A stretch of 64,000 nt of DNA from contig JAHBWG010000034.1 of NCBI GenBank assembly GCA_019637095.1, forward strand, positions 25,980-89,979, written 5' to 3'. The notes under the pieces are model-generated. The model searched no databases, was not told the origin of the DNA, and worked only from the letters and a program-made list of their open reading frames with translations. This DNA is from Sandaracinaceae bacterium (GTDB lineage Bacteria > Myxococcota_A > Polyangia > Polyangiales > Sandaracinaceae). How positions within the stretch are numbered: the stretch's first letter is position 1; the number at the start of each line of letters is the position of its first letter. Both the position numbers and the translations under genes were made by a program. Below, one piece after another: positions 19,957-30,200 of the stretch.

Positions 19957-21648
19957 ATGACCCCGTTCAACCAGCCTCCGCCCGCGCTCGGCAACCAGTA
20001 CGACGACGACCGCGCGCTCCGCCAGTACCTCGCCCGCGTGCTCGGGCCCGACGTGCTCGCCGAGGTCGAGCCGTCGCTGCGCGCGATGGGCGAGCTCGCG
20101 GGCGGCGAGCTCTACCGGATGCAGCTCGAGGACCGGCTCAACGAGCCCGTCGTCACGCACTTCGACGCCTGGGGCGAGCGCGTCGACCACATCGAGGTCT
20201 CGCCGCTCTGGAAGCGCGCCGAGCGCATCGCGGCGGAAGAGGGCCTCGTCGCGACCGCGTACGAAGCGAAGCACGGCGCGCTCTCGCGCGTGCACCAGTT
20301 CGCGCTCGTCTACCTGTTCAATCCGTCGACGGATGTCTACACGTGCCCGCTCGCGATGACCGACGGCGCCGCGCGTACGATCGTGTCACTCGACAACCCA
20401 GCGCTGATCGAGCGCGCGCTGCCGCACCTGACCTCGCGCGATCCGGCGTCGTTCTGGACGAGCGGGCAGTGGATGACCGAGTCGACGGGCGGCTCCGACG
20501 TGGGCCTCTCCGAGACGATCGCGCGCCGCGACGCCGACGGCACCTGGCGCCTCGAGGGCCGCAAGTGGTTCACGAGCGCGACGACCGCGCAGATGGCGCT
20601 CACGCTCGCGCGGCCGGAGGGCAACGGCCCCGGCGGGAGCGGCCTCGCGCTCTTCTACGTCGAGACGCGCGACGAGCGCGGCCGCCTGCGCGACATCGAG
20701 CTCTTGCGCCTCAAGGACAAGCTGGGCACGCGCAAGGTCCCGACCGCCGAGCTCATGCTGCGCGGCACGCCGGCGATCCCGGTCGCCGGGCTCGACTCGG
20801 GCGTCCGCAACATCACGCCGATGCTCAACGTCACGCGCACCTGGAACGCGGTCTCGAGCGTCTCGGGGATGCGCCGCGCGGTCGCGCTCGCGCGCGACTA
20901 CGCGCGGCGGCGCGTCGCGTTCGGCGCGCCGCTCGCCGACAAGCCGCTGCACGTCGAGACCCTCGCCGGCCTGCAGGCGGAGCTCGAGGGCGCGCTCGCG
21001 CTCGCGTTCCTGACCGTGGAGCTCCTCGGCCGCGCCGAGCAGGGCGTCGCGAGCGAGCGGGACCTCGCGATCCACCGCCTGATCACGCCGATCGCGAAGC
21101 TCACCACCGCCAAGCAGGCGGTCGCCGTCGCGAGCGAGGTGCTCGAGTGCTTCGGCGGCGCGGGGTACGTCGAGGACACCGGGTTGCCGACGCTGCTCCG
21201 CGACGCGCAGGTCCTGCCGATCTGGGAGGGCACCACGAACGTCCTGAGCCTCGACACGCTGCGCGCGCTGAGCCGCGACCACGGCGCGCTCGAGGCGCTG
21301 ATCGCCGAGGCGCGCGGCTGGGTCGCCGACGCCCGCGACGAGGCGCTCGCCGCCGCGGGCCAGGGCGCGATCCACGCGATGCGGCGCGCGGCGGGCTGGC
21401 TCCTCGAGACGATGCGGCGCGACCCGCTCGACGTGGAGGCGGGCGCCCGGCGCTTCGCGATGACCCTGGGGCGCTCGGTGGAGCTCGCTCTGTTGGTGCG
21501 GCAGGCGCAACACGCGCTCGACGCGCACGGGGATGCGCGCACGCGACGCGCGGCTTTGCGCTTCGCGACGGAGCGCTACGATCTGCTCGGCGCGGCCGGC
21601 GACGTGGACCGCGCAGAAGCGCGGGCCCTCGCGATGGACGAGCTCTGA
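19957..21648 (+). CDS. AidB-like acyl-CoA dehydrogenase
   Basis: A 563-residue flavoenzyme. The N terminus TPFNQPPPALGNQYDDDRAL and the segment QWMTESTGGSDVG match the AidB branch, which is longer than ordinary acyl-CoA dehydrogenases and carries an extra N-terminal region. The FAD-binding middle domain (~165-280) and the helical C-terminal domain with 'VLECFGGAGYVEDTGLP' and 'PIWEGTTNVLSLD' are intact. E. coli AidB is induced by alkylation stress and binds DNA and FAD. Other members oxidise acyl-CoAs, so substrate and role are uncertain. The ATG at 19957 was chosen by homology; TATACCT lies nearby upstream. The LysR gene precedes it and sucA follows after 35 bases. Confidence 0.85.
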   Translation: MTPFNQPPPALGNQYDDDRALRQYLARVLGPDVLAEVEPSLRAMGELAGGELYRMQLEDRLNEPVVTHFDAWGERVDHIEVSPLWKRAERIAAEEGLVATAYEAKHGALSRVHQFALVYLFNPSTDVYTCPLAMTDGAARTIVSLDNPALIERALPHLTSRDPASFWTSGQWMTESTGGSDVGLSETIARRDADGTWRLEGRKWFTSATTAQMALTLARPEGNGPGGSGLALFYVETRDERGRLRDIELLRLKDKLGTRKVPTAELMLRGTPAIPVAGLDSGVRNITPMLNVTRTWNAVSSVSGMRRAVALARDYARRRVAFGAPLADKPLHVETLAGLQAELEGALALAFLTVELLGRAEQGVASERDLAIHRLITPIAKLTTAKQAVAVASEVLECFGGAGYVEDTGLPTLLRDAQVLPIWEGTTNVLSLDTLRALSRDHGALEALIAEARGWVADARDEALAAAGQGAIHAMRRAAGWLLETMRRDPLDVEAGARRFAMTLGRSVELALLVRQAQHALDAHGDARTRRAALRFATERYDLLGAAGDVDRAEARALAMDEL

Positions 21649-21683
21649 TATAGCATCGACGATAGAGAAGGAAGCGCGACACG

Positions 21684-24533
<2,850 letters not shown>

Positions 24534-24553
24534 TCGACTCGTCGCACAGTAGC

Positions 24554-24608
24554 CGCGGCGCCGGCCGGTACCTGGGGGGAGGGAAGGTGAGGCTCGGCCG
24601 GCGCCGCG
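24554..24608. terminator. 14-bp perfect inverted repeat downstream of sucA
   Basis: Arms of 14 bases (24554-24567 and 24595-24608; left arm CGCGGCGCCGGCCG) are perfectly complementary and enclose a 27-base purine-rich loop. It lies 20 bases after the sucA stop and ~110 bases before the convergent hsp20 stop. A terminator is the simplest reading; the absence of a T tract and the long loop leave a regulatory RNA element possible. Confidence 0.5.
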
Positions 24609-24721
24609 TGTGGGAGAGCTATGGGGCCCCGGGGTGGGGAGCGGGAGTCCGTCCGCGGGAGGAGTCGCACGGCGCCCGCGCCCCGGGGAGGCAGTGATCC
24701 GGAGGCTCGATCTCCGACGGC

Positions 24722-25129
24722 TCAGTTTCCGACGGCGATGCGGCGGCGCTCGGCGGCCGCGCGCTTGGGCAGCCGCAGGCGCAAGATGCCTTCCTCGAGC
24801 TTGGCCTCGATGGCGTCGGCGTCCACCGTCTTGGGCAGCGCGAACGCGCGGCTGAACGAGCCGTACGAGCGCTCGATGCGGTGGTAGCCCTCCTTCTTCT
24901 CCTCGCTCTCGAGGCGGCGCTCCCCGCTCAGCGTCAAGACGTTGTTCTCGACGTGCACGTGGACGTCCTCGGCCTTCAGGCCCGGCAGCTCCGCGGTGAG
25001 CAGGATCGCGTCCTCCTCCTCGAGGATGTCCACCGCGGGGCTGAAGCCCAGGCGCTGCTCGCCGCGCATCCGGTTGAGGTCGTTCTGCATCCGGCTCAGC
25101 TCGGCGAAGGGGTCCCAACGGGTCAGCAT
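24722..25129 (-). CDS. small heat shock protein, Hsp20/alpha-crystallin family
   Basis: A 135-residue ATP-independent chaperone that holds unfolded proteins. The N-terminal arm MLTRWDPFAELSRMQNDL is typical. The alpha-crystallin domain runs ~35-125, with 'VHVENNVLTLSGER', the 'GSFSRAFALP' strand and the conserved LEEGILRLRLPK. The C-terminal I-x-V motif appears as RIAVGN. The ATG at 25129 has AGGAGG about nine bases upstream. A sigma-70-like promoter lies ~110 bases upstream, giving an unusually long leader for a small heat shock gene; no CIRCE palindrome was seen. It is convergent to sucA. Confidence 0.92.
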   Translation of the reverse strand: MLTRWDPFAELSRMQNDLNRMRGEQRLGFSPAVDILEEEDAILLTAELPGLKAEDVHVHVENNVLTLSGERRLESEEKKEGYHRIERSYGSFSRAFALPKTVDADAIEAKLEEGILRLRLPKRAAAERRRIAVGN

Positions 25130-25239
25130 GATCGTATCCTCCTCGGCTGCGGGGAGGCCCCCGCGCCGCGCGTCGTTCTTCGGTTCGCGAGCGGGCCCGT
25201 CGCGCCCACTCGCGGGCGCGGCTCCCACCGCGTGCGGCC

Positions 25240-25267
25240 AAGATAAGCAGCCGCTCCGACGGGTCAA
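25240..25267 (-). promoter_or_regulatory. putative sigma-70 promoter of hsp20
   Basis: On the minus strand TTGACC (25267-25262) is followed after 16 bases by TATCTT (25245-25240). It matches the housekeeping consensus well in an AT-poor region and points to hsp20, leaving a leader of about 100 bases. Confidence 0.5.
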
Positions 25268-25288
25268 GAGGCCGAGAAAACGTGCCAA

Positions 25289-25317
25289 TTCCCACACCCG
25301 CGGGCTTGACGTAGGCT
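25289..25317 (+). promoter_or_regulatory. putative leaderless promoter of the 25324 lipoprotein
   Basis: TTCCCA (25289-25294) and TAGGCT (25312-25317) are 17 bases apart, and the GTG start follows six bases after the -10 box, so the mRNA would begin at the start codon. Confidence 0.4.
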
Positions 25318-25323
25318 TGCCTC

Positions 25324-25734
25324 GTGCGCAGCGCGCTCTTGGTTCAAGTCGCTTGCTCCGTCACGCTCGCCGCCTTCGGCGGGTGCATCGTGCGCGTCGG
25401 CTTCGACCCCGTCGGAGTCGCCGCGAGCGCGGAGGGGAGCTGGACGATCGACGGCGCGCCGCCGACCGCCGCGTCCTGTGGCGAGGTCGCGTACGTCCGC
25501 GTCCGCTTCTTCGAGGGCGGCGAGCACCGCGATCACGCGGGGCTCGTCTTCGAGTGCGCGCGCGGCGCCTTCGACACGCGCCCGGAGCGCGTGATCGCAG
25601 AAGGCCAGTGGGAGGTGGCGCTCGTCGCGATCCGCGCCGACGGGTCGATCGTGCGCGAGGGCGTCCACCAGACGATCGAGACCTCCGAGGGCCACGTCGA
25701 GCTCGCCGCGCTCGATCTCGAGGGCCCCGGGTGA
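25324..25734 (+). CDS. lipoprotein, paralogue of the next gene
   Basis: A 136-residue secreted lipoprotein. The signal peptide ends in lipobox AFGGC. The mature part begins with VRVGFDPVGVAASAEGSWTIDG and has a beta-sandwich-like pattern with 'AGLVFECARGAFDTR'. The same segments recur in the downstream gene (GFDPVGDQAAVSGEWLIDG, FFQCSLGQFDTR), so the two are tandem duplicates. The stop and the next ATG share one base (TGATG), indicating coupling. Function unknown. Confidence 0.7.
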   Translation: MRSALLVQVACSVTLAAFGGCIVRVGFDPVGVAASAEGSWTIDGAPPTAASCGEVAYVRVRFFEGGEHRDHAGLVFECARGAFDTRPERVIAEGQWEVALVAIRADGSIVREGVHQTIETSEGHVELAALDLEGPG

Positions 25735-26516
25735 TGCGGCGCGCGGCGCCCGCCCTCGCCCTCGCCCTCGCCTCCTGCGTCGCCGTCGAGGGGTTCGACC
25801 CGGTCGGCGATCAGGCCGCGGTGTCCGGGGAGTGGCTCATCGACGGGCTGCCGCCGAACACCCGCGTCGACGGGCTCGGATCGAGCAACCGGCTCTGCGA
25901 GGCGCTCGGCGCCACGCGCGTCCGTGTGACCTTCCTCGACGACCGGCGGCCGGTCACCCACTCGGGCCTCTTCTTCCAGTGCTCCCTCGGCCAGTTCGAC
26001 ACGCGCCTGGGCGCAGGCGCGGTCGTCGCCGCAGGCGAGTGGACGATGCGGCTCGACGCGCTCGATGGGAGCGGCGAGGTCGTCGCCGTCGGGACGCCGA
26101 TCACGCAGACCGTCGAGCAAGGCACGTACGACCCGGCCACCGGGACGCCGCTCATCGACCTCTCGGGAGAGGGCGAGGACCACCCCGCCGACTTCCTCAG
26201 CGCGACGATCAGCGCGCGCTTCCGGCTCGGTGCCCAGGACGCGAACGGCGAGCGATGCGCGGCGCTCGGCGTCGCGACGGTCGGGCTCGTGTTCGACGAT
26301 CTCGGCGGCGGCCGCGTGCGGCGCGCCGAGCCGGAGGCGTGCGCGCTGGGCCTCGTCGGCACGCGGGTGCTGCCCGGGCACACGTACACGGTGCACCTGA
26401 GCGCGTACGACGCGGGCGGCGGCGTGCGGTTCGAGACCGCCCCGCGCGCGTTCACGGTCGCGCGCGGCGCCGACGTCCGCCTCGACGACGCCGGCCCGGT
26501 CGCGCTCGGCCCGTGA
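25734..26516 (+). CDS. lipoprotein, longer paralogue of the preceding gene
   Basis: A 260-residue lipoprotein with a short signal peptide ending in LALASC. It appears to contain two copies of the ~120-residue beta domain seen once in the preceding gene: GEWLIDG...FFQCSLGQFDTR in the first half, and a related RFRLGAQDANGERCAALG segment in the second. Conserved Cys pairs suggest disulfides. The ATG overlaps the upstream stop by one base; a GTG three bases earlier is also in frame. No function can be assigned. Confidence 0.65.
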   Translation: MRRAAPALALALASCVAVEGFDPVGDQAAVSGEWLIDGLPPNTRVDGLGSSNRLCEALGATRVRVTFLDDRRPVTHSGLFFQCSLGQFDTRLGAGAVVAAGEWTMRLDALDGSGEVVAVGTPITQTVEQGTYDPATGTPLIDLSGEGEDHPADFLSATISARFRLGAQDANGERCAALGVATVGLVFDDLGGGRVRRAEPEACALGLVGTRVLPGHTYTVHLSAYDAGGGVRFETAPRAFTVARGADVRLDDAGPVALGP

Positions 26517-26559
26517 GGCGCTGGCGGCGCGCGGCGCGAGCGGGTACATCGAGGGAGCC

Positions 26560-27279
26560 GTGAGCTTCAACTTCCCGCCGCTGACGCCGCTCGTGAAGAG
26601 GCTGCTGATCTTCCTCGGCGTCGCGTTCGTGCTCGTCGCCGTGCTCGACGTGCTCGGCGTGCACCTCTACCCGCTGCTCGCGCTCACGCTCTCGTACGCC
26701 GACGGCGTCCCGTGGTCGCTCGCGTGGGAGCCCTTCACGTACTGGGCGATCTACCCGCCAGCGCCGCCGTCGCTCGTCGACGTGTTGCTCACGCTGTTGA
26801 TGCTCTACTTCTTCCTCAGCCCGTTCGAGGCCACGTTCGGCGCGAAGCGCGCGGTGATCCTGTCGGTGCTCGGCGTGCTCGCCGCCGCGCTCGTCGCCGT
26901 CCCCCTCGCCTTCTTCTTGCCGCGCCCGCCGCTCGCCGGCGCCTCGGCGATCTCCGCGGCCGCCTTCGGCGCGTTCCCGGTCCTCTTCCGTGACCGCGAG
27001 ATCATGCTCTTCCCGCTGCTGATCAAGATGAAGCCCTGGACGGCGCTCCTGATCGGCCTCGGGATCTCCGCGCTGATGGCCGTGCTGTACCGCGACCCGC
27101 ACGTGTTCGCGGTGCACGCGGCCGCGATGGGCGCAGGCGTCGCGTACGCGACGTGGCTCGTGCGACCGGCCAAGCCGAGCGCGCGCCCGCAGCCGCGCAA
27201 GCGTGGCAAGGGCGGCCCGGACCTCCGCGTGATCGAGGGCGGCGCGGATCGGGACGACGACCCGCGGTGGCTGAACTGA
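26560..27279 (+). CDS. rhomboid-like integral membrane protein
   Basis: A 239-residue protein with about six hydrophobic segments. 'LAGASAISAAAFGAFPVLF' (~127-145) lines up with the GxSG nucleophile helix of rhomboid intramembrane proteases, and 'VHAAAMGAGVAYATWL' (~187-202) with the catalytic His helix. Ser and His are both present, but the Gly after the Ser is Ala (GASA), so activity is uncertain. The last ~40 residues are a basic then acidic cytosolic tail. GAGGGAG precedes the GTG start. It is followed by the hairpin-rich gene-free stretch. Confidence 0.6.
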   Translation: MSFNFPPLTPLVKRLLIFLGVAFVLVAVLDVLGVHLYPLLALTLSYADGVPWSLAWEPFTYWAIYPPAPPSLVDVLLTLLMLYFFLSPFEATFGAKRAVILSVLGVLAAALVAVPLAFFLPRPPLAGASAISAAAFGAFPVLFRDREIMLFPLLIKMKPWTALLIGLGISALMAVLYRDPHVFAVHAAAMGAGVAYATWLVRPAKPSARPQPRKRGKGGPDLRVIEGGADRDDDPRWLN

Positions 27280-27783
27280 TCTTGCTGAGGGGTGCTTCGC
27301 ACTCCTCCCCCGCTGCGGCAGAGCCGCAGCGGCGCCCCCTCCCCAGTGCGAACGCGGCGTTGCCGCGTTCGACCCCATCGCGGGGCGATGCGGCCCCCTC
27401 GGCCGACGGCCATCGCGATGCGATGGCCTGGCCTCGACTGGCGCCGTCAGCCGCGTGCGCGCTCTGGCGGCGTCGCTCGCGTGCGCGCCCGGTTGCCGCG
27501 TTCGACCCCATCGCGGGGCGACGCGGCCCCCTCGGCCGACGGCCATCGCGATGCGATGGCCTGGCCTCGAGTGGCGCCGTCGGGCACGTGCGCGCTCTGG
27601 CCGCCGGTTGCGTGCGCGCTCGATTGCCGCGTTCGACCGCACCGCGGCGCGTGGCCGCTCGATCCATCGACGGGCGCTCGAGGATCGAAGCGAGCACCGA
27701 CTGCCCCGCGACCTCGGACTTCGAGCACGAACGACGCGCACGATCGGTGACAACGCCGCCGGGAGCGGTCTATCCTCCGCGGC
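27280..27783. repeat. gene-free stretch with consecutive hairpins and a 133-bp tandem repeat
   Basis: No credible gene. Six inverted repeats follow each other at 27288-27306, 27312-27330 (arms GCTGCGGC/GCCGCAGC), 27350-27370 (GAACGCGGC/GCCGCGTTC), 27376-27390, 27391-27405 and 27408-27428 (GGCCATCGC/GCGATGGCC). All are perfect except one wobble pair in the first. The block from 27359 is repeated from 27492 (period 133, first ~90 bases nearly identical, including the last two hairpins), and a partial third copy starts at 27623. It ends before the TATCCT box of the next gene. It could be a REP/BIME-like mosaic or a structured RNA. Confidence 0.8.
27747..27776 (+). promoter_or_regulatory. putative leaderless promoter of the 27784 lipoprotein
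   Basis: GTGACA (27747-27752) and TATCCT (27771-27776) are separated by 18 bases. The ATG follows seven bases after the -10 box and no Shine-Dalgarno is present. Confidence 0.45.
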
Positions 27784-28269
27784 ATGCGTGTACGGCACGT
27801 CGTCTCCTGGCTTCTCCTCCTCTCCCTCCTGGCCGCCGGCTGCGCCGAGCAGGCGCAGTGCGTGGAGCGCCGCGTCGGCGGGCGCGATCAGGTCGTCGTG
27901 GAGTGCAGCACGGGGAAGGTCGCCATGTGCGGCGACCGGCCCGAGCTGCTGTACGACGAGAACACCGGCGCGCTCCTGCCCACGCCGGCGATCACCGAGT
28001 CGAACCCGACCGGCTCGTGCGACGGGATCTCGGGGCCGTGTCGGCCGAGGCCCGTGTGCGGGGCCGCCGGACAGGCGCCGATGTGCGCGAACGGGGAGAC
28101 GGCGATCTGCCGCCTCGGCCGCGTGCAGGAGATCACCCCCGGGCGCGACGCCGGACCGCCGCCCGAGCTCGACGCGGGCCCGATGGAGGAGGACGCGGGC
28201 CCGATGGAAGAGGACGCCGGCCCGATGGAAGAGGACGCCGGCCCGATGGAAGAGGACGCCGGCCCGTAG
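27784..28269 (+). CDS. lipoprotein with C-terminal DAGPMEE repeats
   Basis: A 161-residue lipoprotein. The signal peptide ends in lipobox LLAAGC. The mature head (~22-115) has about ten cysteines spaced as in small disulfide-rich domains (CVERR, VECSTG, AMCGD, SCDG, PVCG, PMCANG, AICR). The last ~40 residues are four near-perfect DAGPMEE units plus a partial one, encoded by a 21-bp tandem repeat. Such acidic Pro/Gly linkers are common in myxobacterial surface proteins. Here the repeat forms the C terminus, not a linker. Function unknown. Confidence 0.7.
   Translation: MRVRHVVSWLLLLSLLAAGCAEQAQCVERRVGGRDQVVVECSTGKVAMCGDRPELLYDENTGALLPTPAITESNPTGSCDGISGPCRPRPVCGAAGQAPMCANGETAICRLGRVQEITPGRDAGPPPELDAGPMEEDAGPMEEDAGPMEEDAGPMEEDAGP
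28171..28266 (+). repeat. 21-bp coding tandem repeat (DAGPMEE)
   Basis: Four and a half copies of a 21-base unit with only G/C and A/G third-position differences between copies. Near identity suggests recent slippage expansion, so copy number may vary between strains. Confidence 0.85.
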
Positions 28270-28309
28270 CGCGAGCGCACGCGAGACCACGCGCGCCCGC
28301 GTCCTTTTC

Positions 28310-28338
28310 TTGGAGACCTCGCCTCGACTGCCTACCCT
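28310..28338 (+). promoter_or_regulatory. putative leaderless promoter of the LysM/MepA gene
   Basis: TTGGAG (28310-28315) and TACCCT (28333-28338) are 17 bases apart. The GTG start follows after six bases, so transcription would start at the initiation codon. Confidence 0.45.
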
Positions 28339-28344
28339 CCCGGG

Positions 28345-29487
28345 GTGAGCTTCGCGAGACGTACCCTGCCCGCGCTCGCGCTCGCGCTCGCGTGGCCGGG
28401 CGTGGTGAGCGCGGATCGGCGCGTCCACGTCGTGAGCGCAGGCGACACGCTGGGCGCGCTCGCGGCGCGCTACCACGTGACGATCGACGAGCTGCGCCGT
28501 TGGAACGAGCTCGCCGACGACACCATCCGCGTCGGCCAGTCGCTCTCCGTCGAGCAGCCCCCGACGCTGCGCTACCGCGCCGTGGCAGGCGACACGCTGA
28601 GCTGCATCGCGACGCGCTTCGGCGTCCCGATCGAGCAGCTCCGCGAGGACAACCCGGGCGTGGGGCGCCGGCTCGAGGTCGGGACCGTCGTCGTCATCGT
28701 CGGCGGCGTGGACTCGCGGGCGAGCGAGACCCCCGACGGCAGCGAGCCCGTCCGATATCGCGTCGTCGCGGGGGACAACCTCGCGCGTATCGCGCGCCGC
28801 CACGCGCTCTCGGTCGAGGCGCTCGTCGAGCTCAACCCGGGGCTGACCCCCGATCGCGTGCGCGTGGGGCAGACCCTCGTCGTCGGTCAGACGACGCGCA
28901 GCGAGAGCCTCGGCGTGCCGTGGTGCGGGCACGTGCGCGGCGCGCGCCAGCTCGGAGAGCATCCCGGCTACGTCGTGCGGAACCCGGCGAGGTCTTGGGC
29001 GACCGCGCGCACGATCGAGCGCCTGCGCCGCGCGTTCGACGTCGTGACGCGCCGCGATCCGCGCGCGCCGCGCGTCCGGGTGCACGATCTCTCGCTCGAG
29101 GGCGGCGGCGCCATCGACGATCACCGCAGCCACCAGTCGGGGCGCGACGCGGATATCACCTACTACCGGCGAAGCGGCTGCGGGCCGGGCGGGTGCCCGC
29201 TCGAGCGCATGGACCCCGATCAGCTCGACGTGCGACGCCAGTGGACGCTGTTCCACGCCTGGCTCCGGGCGGGCGACGCGGAGGCGATCTACGTCGACTA
29301 CGCGCTGCAGGCCGTCCTCCACCGTGAGGCGCGGCGCCGCGGCGCGACCCCCGCCGAGCTCGCGGCGTGGTTCCAATACCCGCGCGGGCCTCGGCACGCG
29401 GAGGGCGTCATCCGACACTTCCCGAACCACCGCGACCACTTTCACGTCCGGTTCGGGTGCGCGCGCGGCGAGCGGAGCTGCCGCTGA
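28345..29487 (+). CDS. LysM-repeat penicillin-insensitive murein endopeptidase (MepA, M74 family)
   Basis: A 380-residue exported protein with an N-terminal signal sequence (~1-25, ending near VVSA). Three LysM modules follow (~27-72, ~77-120, ~136-180; each with AGDTL or AGDNL), binding peptidoglycan. The M74 catalytic domain occupies ~190-378, with zinc ligands in HRSHQSGRDADITY and NHRDHFHVRFGC. MepA enzymes cleave D-Ala-meso-DAP crosslinks, including those resistant to penicillin. Classical MepA has no LysM repeats, so the targeting modules are an addition. The preceding promoter is leaderless in design. Confidence 0.88.
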   Translation: MSFARRTLPALALALAWPGVVSADRRVHVVSAGDTLGALAARYHVTIDELRRWNELADDTIRVGQSLSVEQPPTLRYRAVAGDTLSCIATRFGVPIEQLREDNPGVGRRLEVGTVVVIVGGVDSRASETPDGSEPVRYRVVAGDNLARIARRHALSVEALVELNPGLTPDRVRVGQTLVVGQTTRSESLGVPWCGHVRGARQLGEHPGYVVRNPARSWATARTIERLRRAFDVVTRRDPRAPRVRVHDLSLEGGGAIDDHRSHQSGRDADITYYRRSGCGPGGCPLERMDPDQLDVRRQWTLFHAWLRAGDAEAIYVDYALQAVLHREARRRGATPAELAAWFQYPRGPRHAEGVIRHFPNHRDHFHVRFGCARGERSCR

Positions 29488-29594
29488 CGTTTCTCGGCAC
29501 CCGGCTGCCGCGCTTCGTCGATCCCGCTCGCCCGAGCGGCGCGAACGCGCTCGTTCCGCGCGGCCCTGATCGTGCTTGCTACACCAGAAACCGC

Positions 29595-30152
<558 letters not shown>

Positions 30153-30164
30153 GCCGGCTCCTCC

Positions 30165-30184
30165 GGAGCCCCCGCAGGGGCTCC
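30165..30184. terminator. bidirectional hairpin between convergent pilin and porin genes
   Basis: Arms GGAGCCCC and GGGGCTCC with a CGCA loop, flanked by further GGCTC/GAGCC pairing. It lies 13 bases after the pilin stop and 17 bases before the porin stop, so it probably serves both strands. Confidence 0.6.
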
Positions 30185-30200
30185 CGAGCCGAGCGTCCGA

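Noticed and set aside
25273..25290. TGGCAC on the minus strand as a sigma-54 -24 element for hsp20
   Set aside because: The -12 GC at the required spacing is absent, and a better sigma-70-like pair is nearby.
27153..29327. A long plus-strand frame crossing the hairpin region and two lipoprotein genes
   Set aside because: It overlaps genes with clear signal peptides and motifs, and its translation is Arg-rich with no domain.
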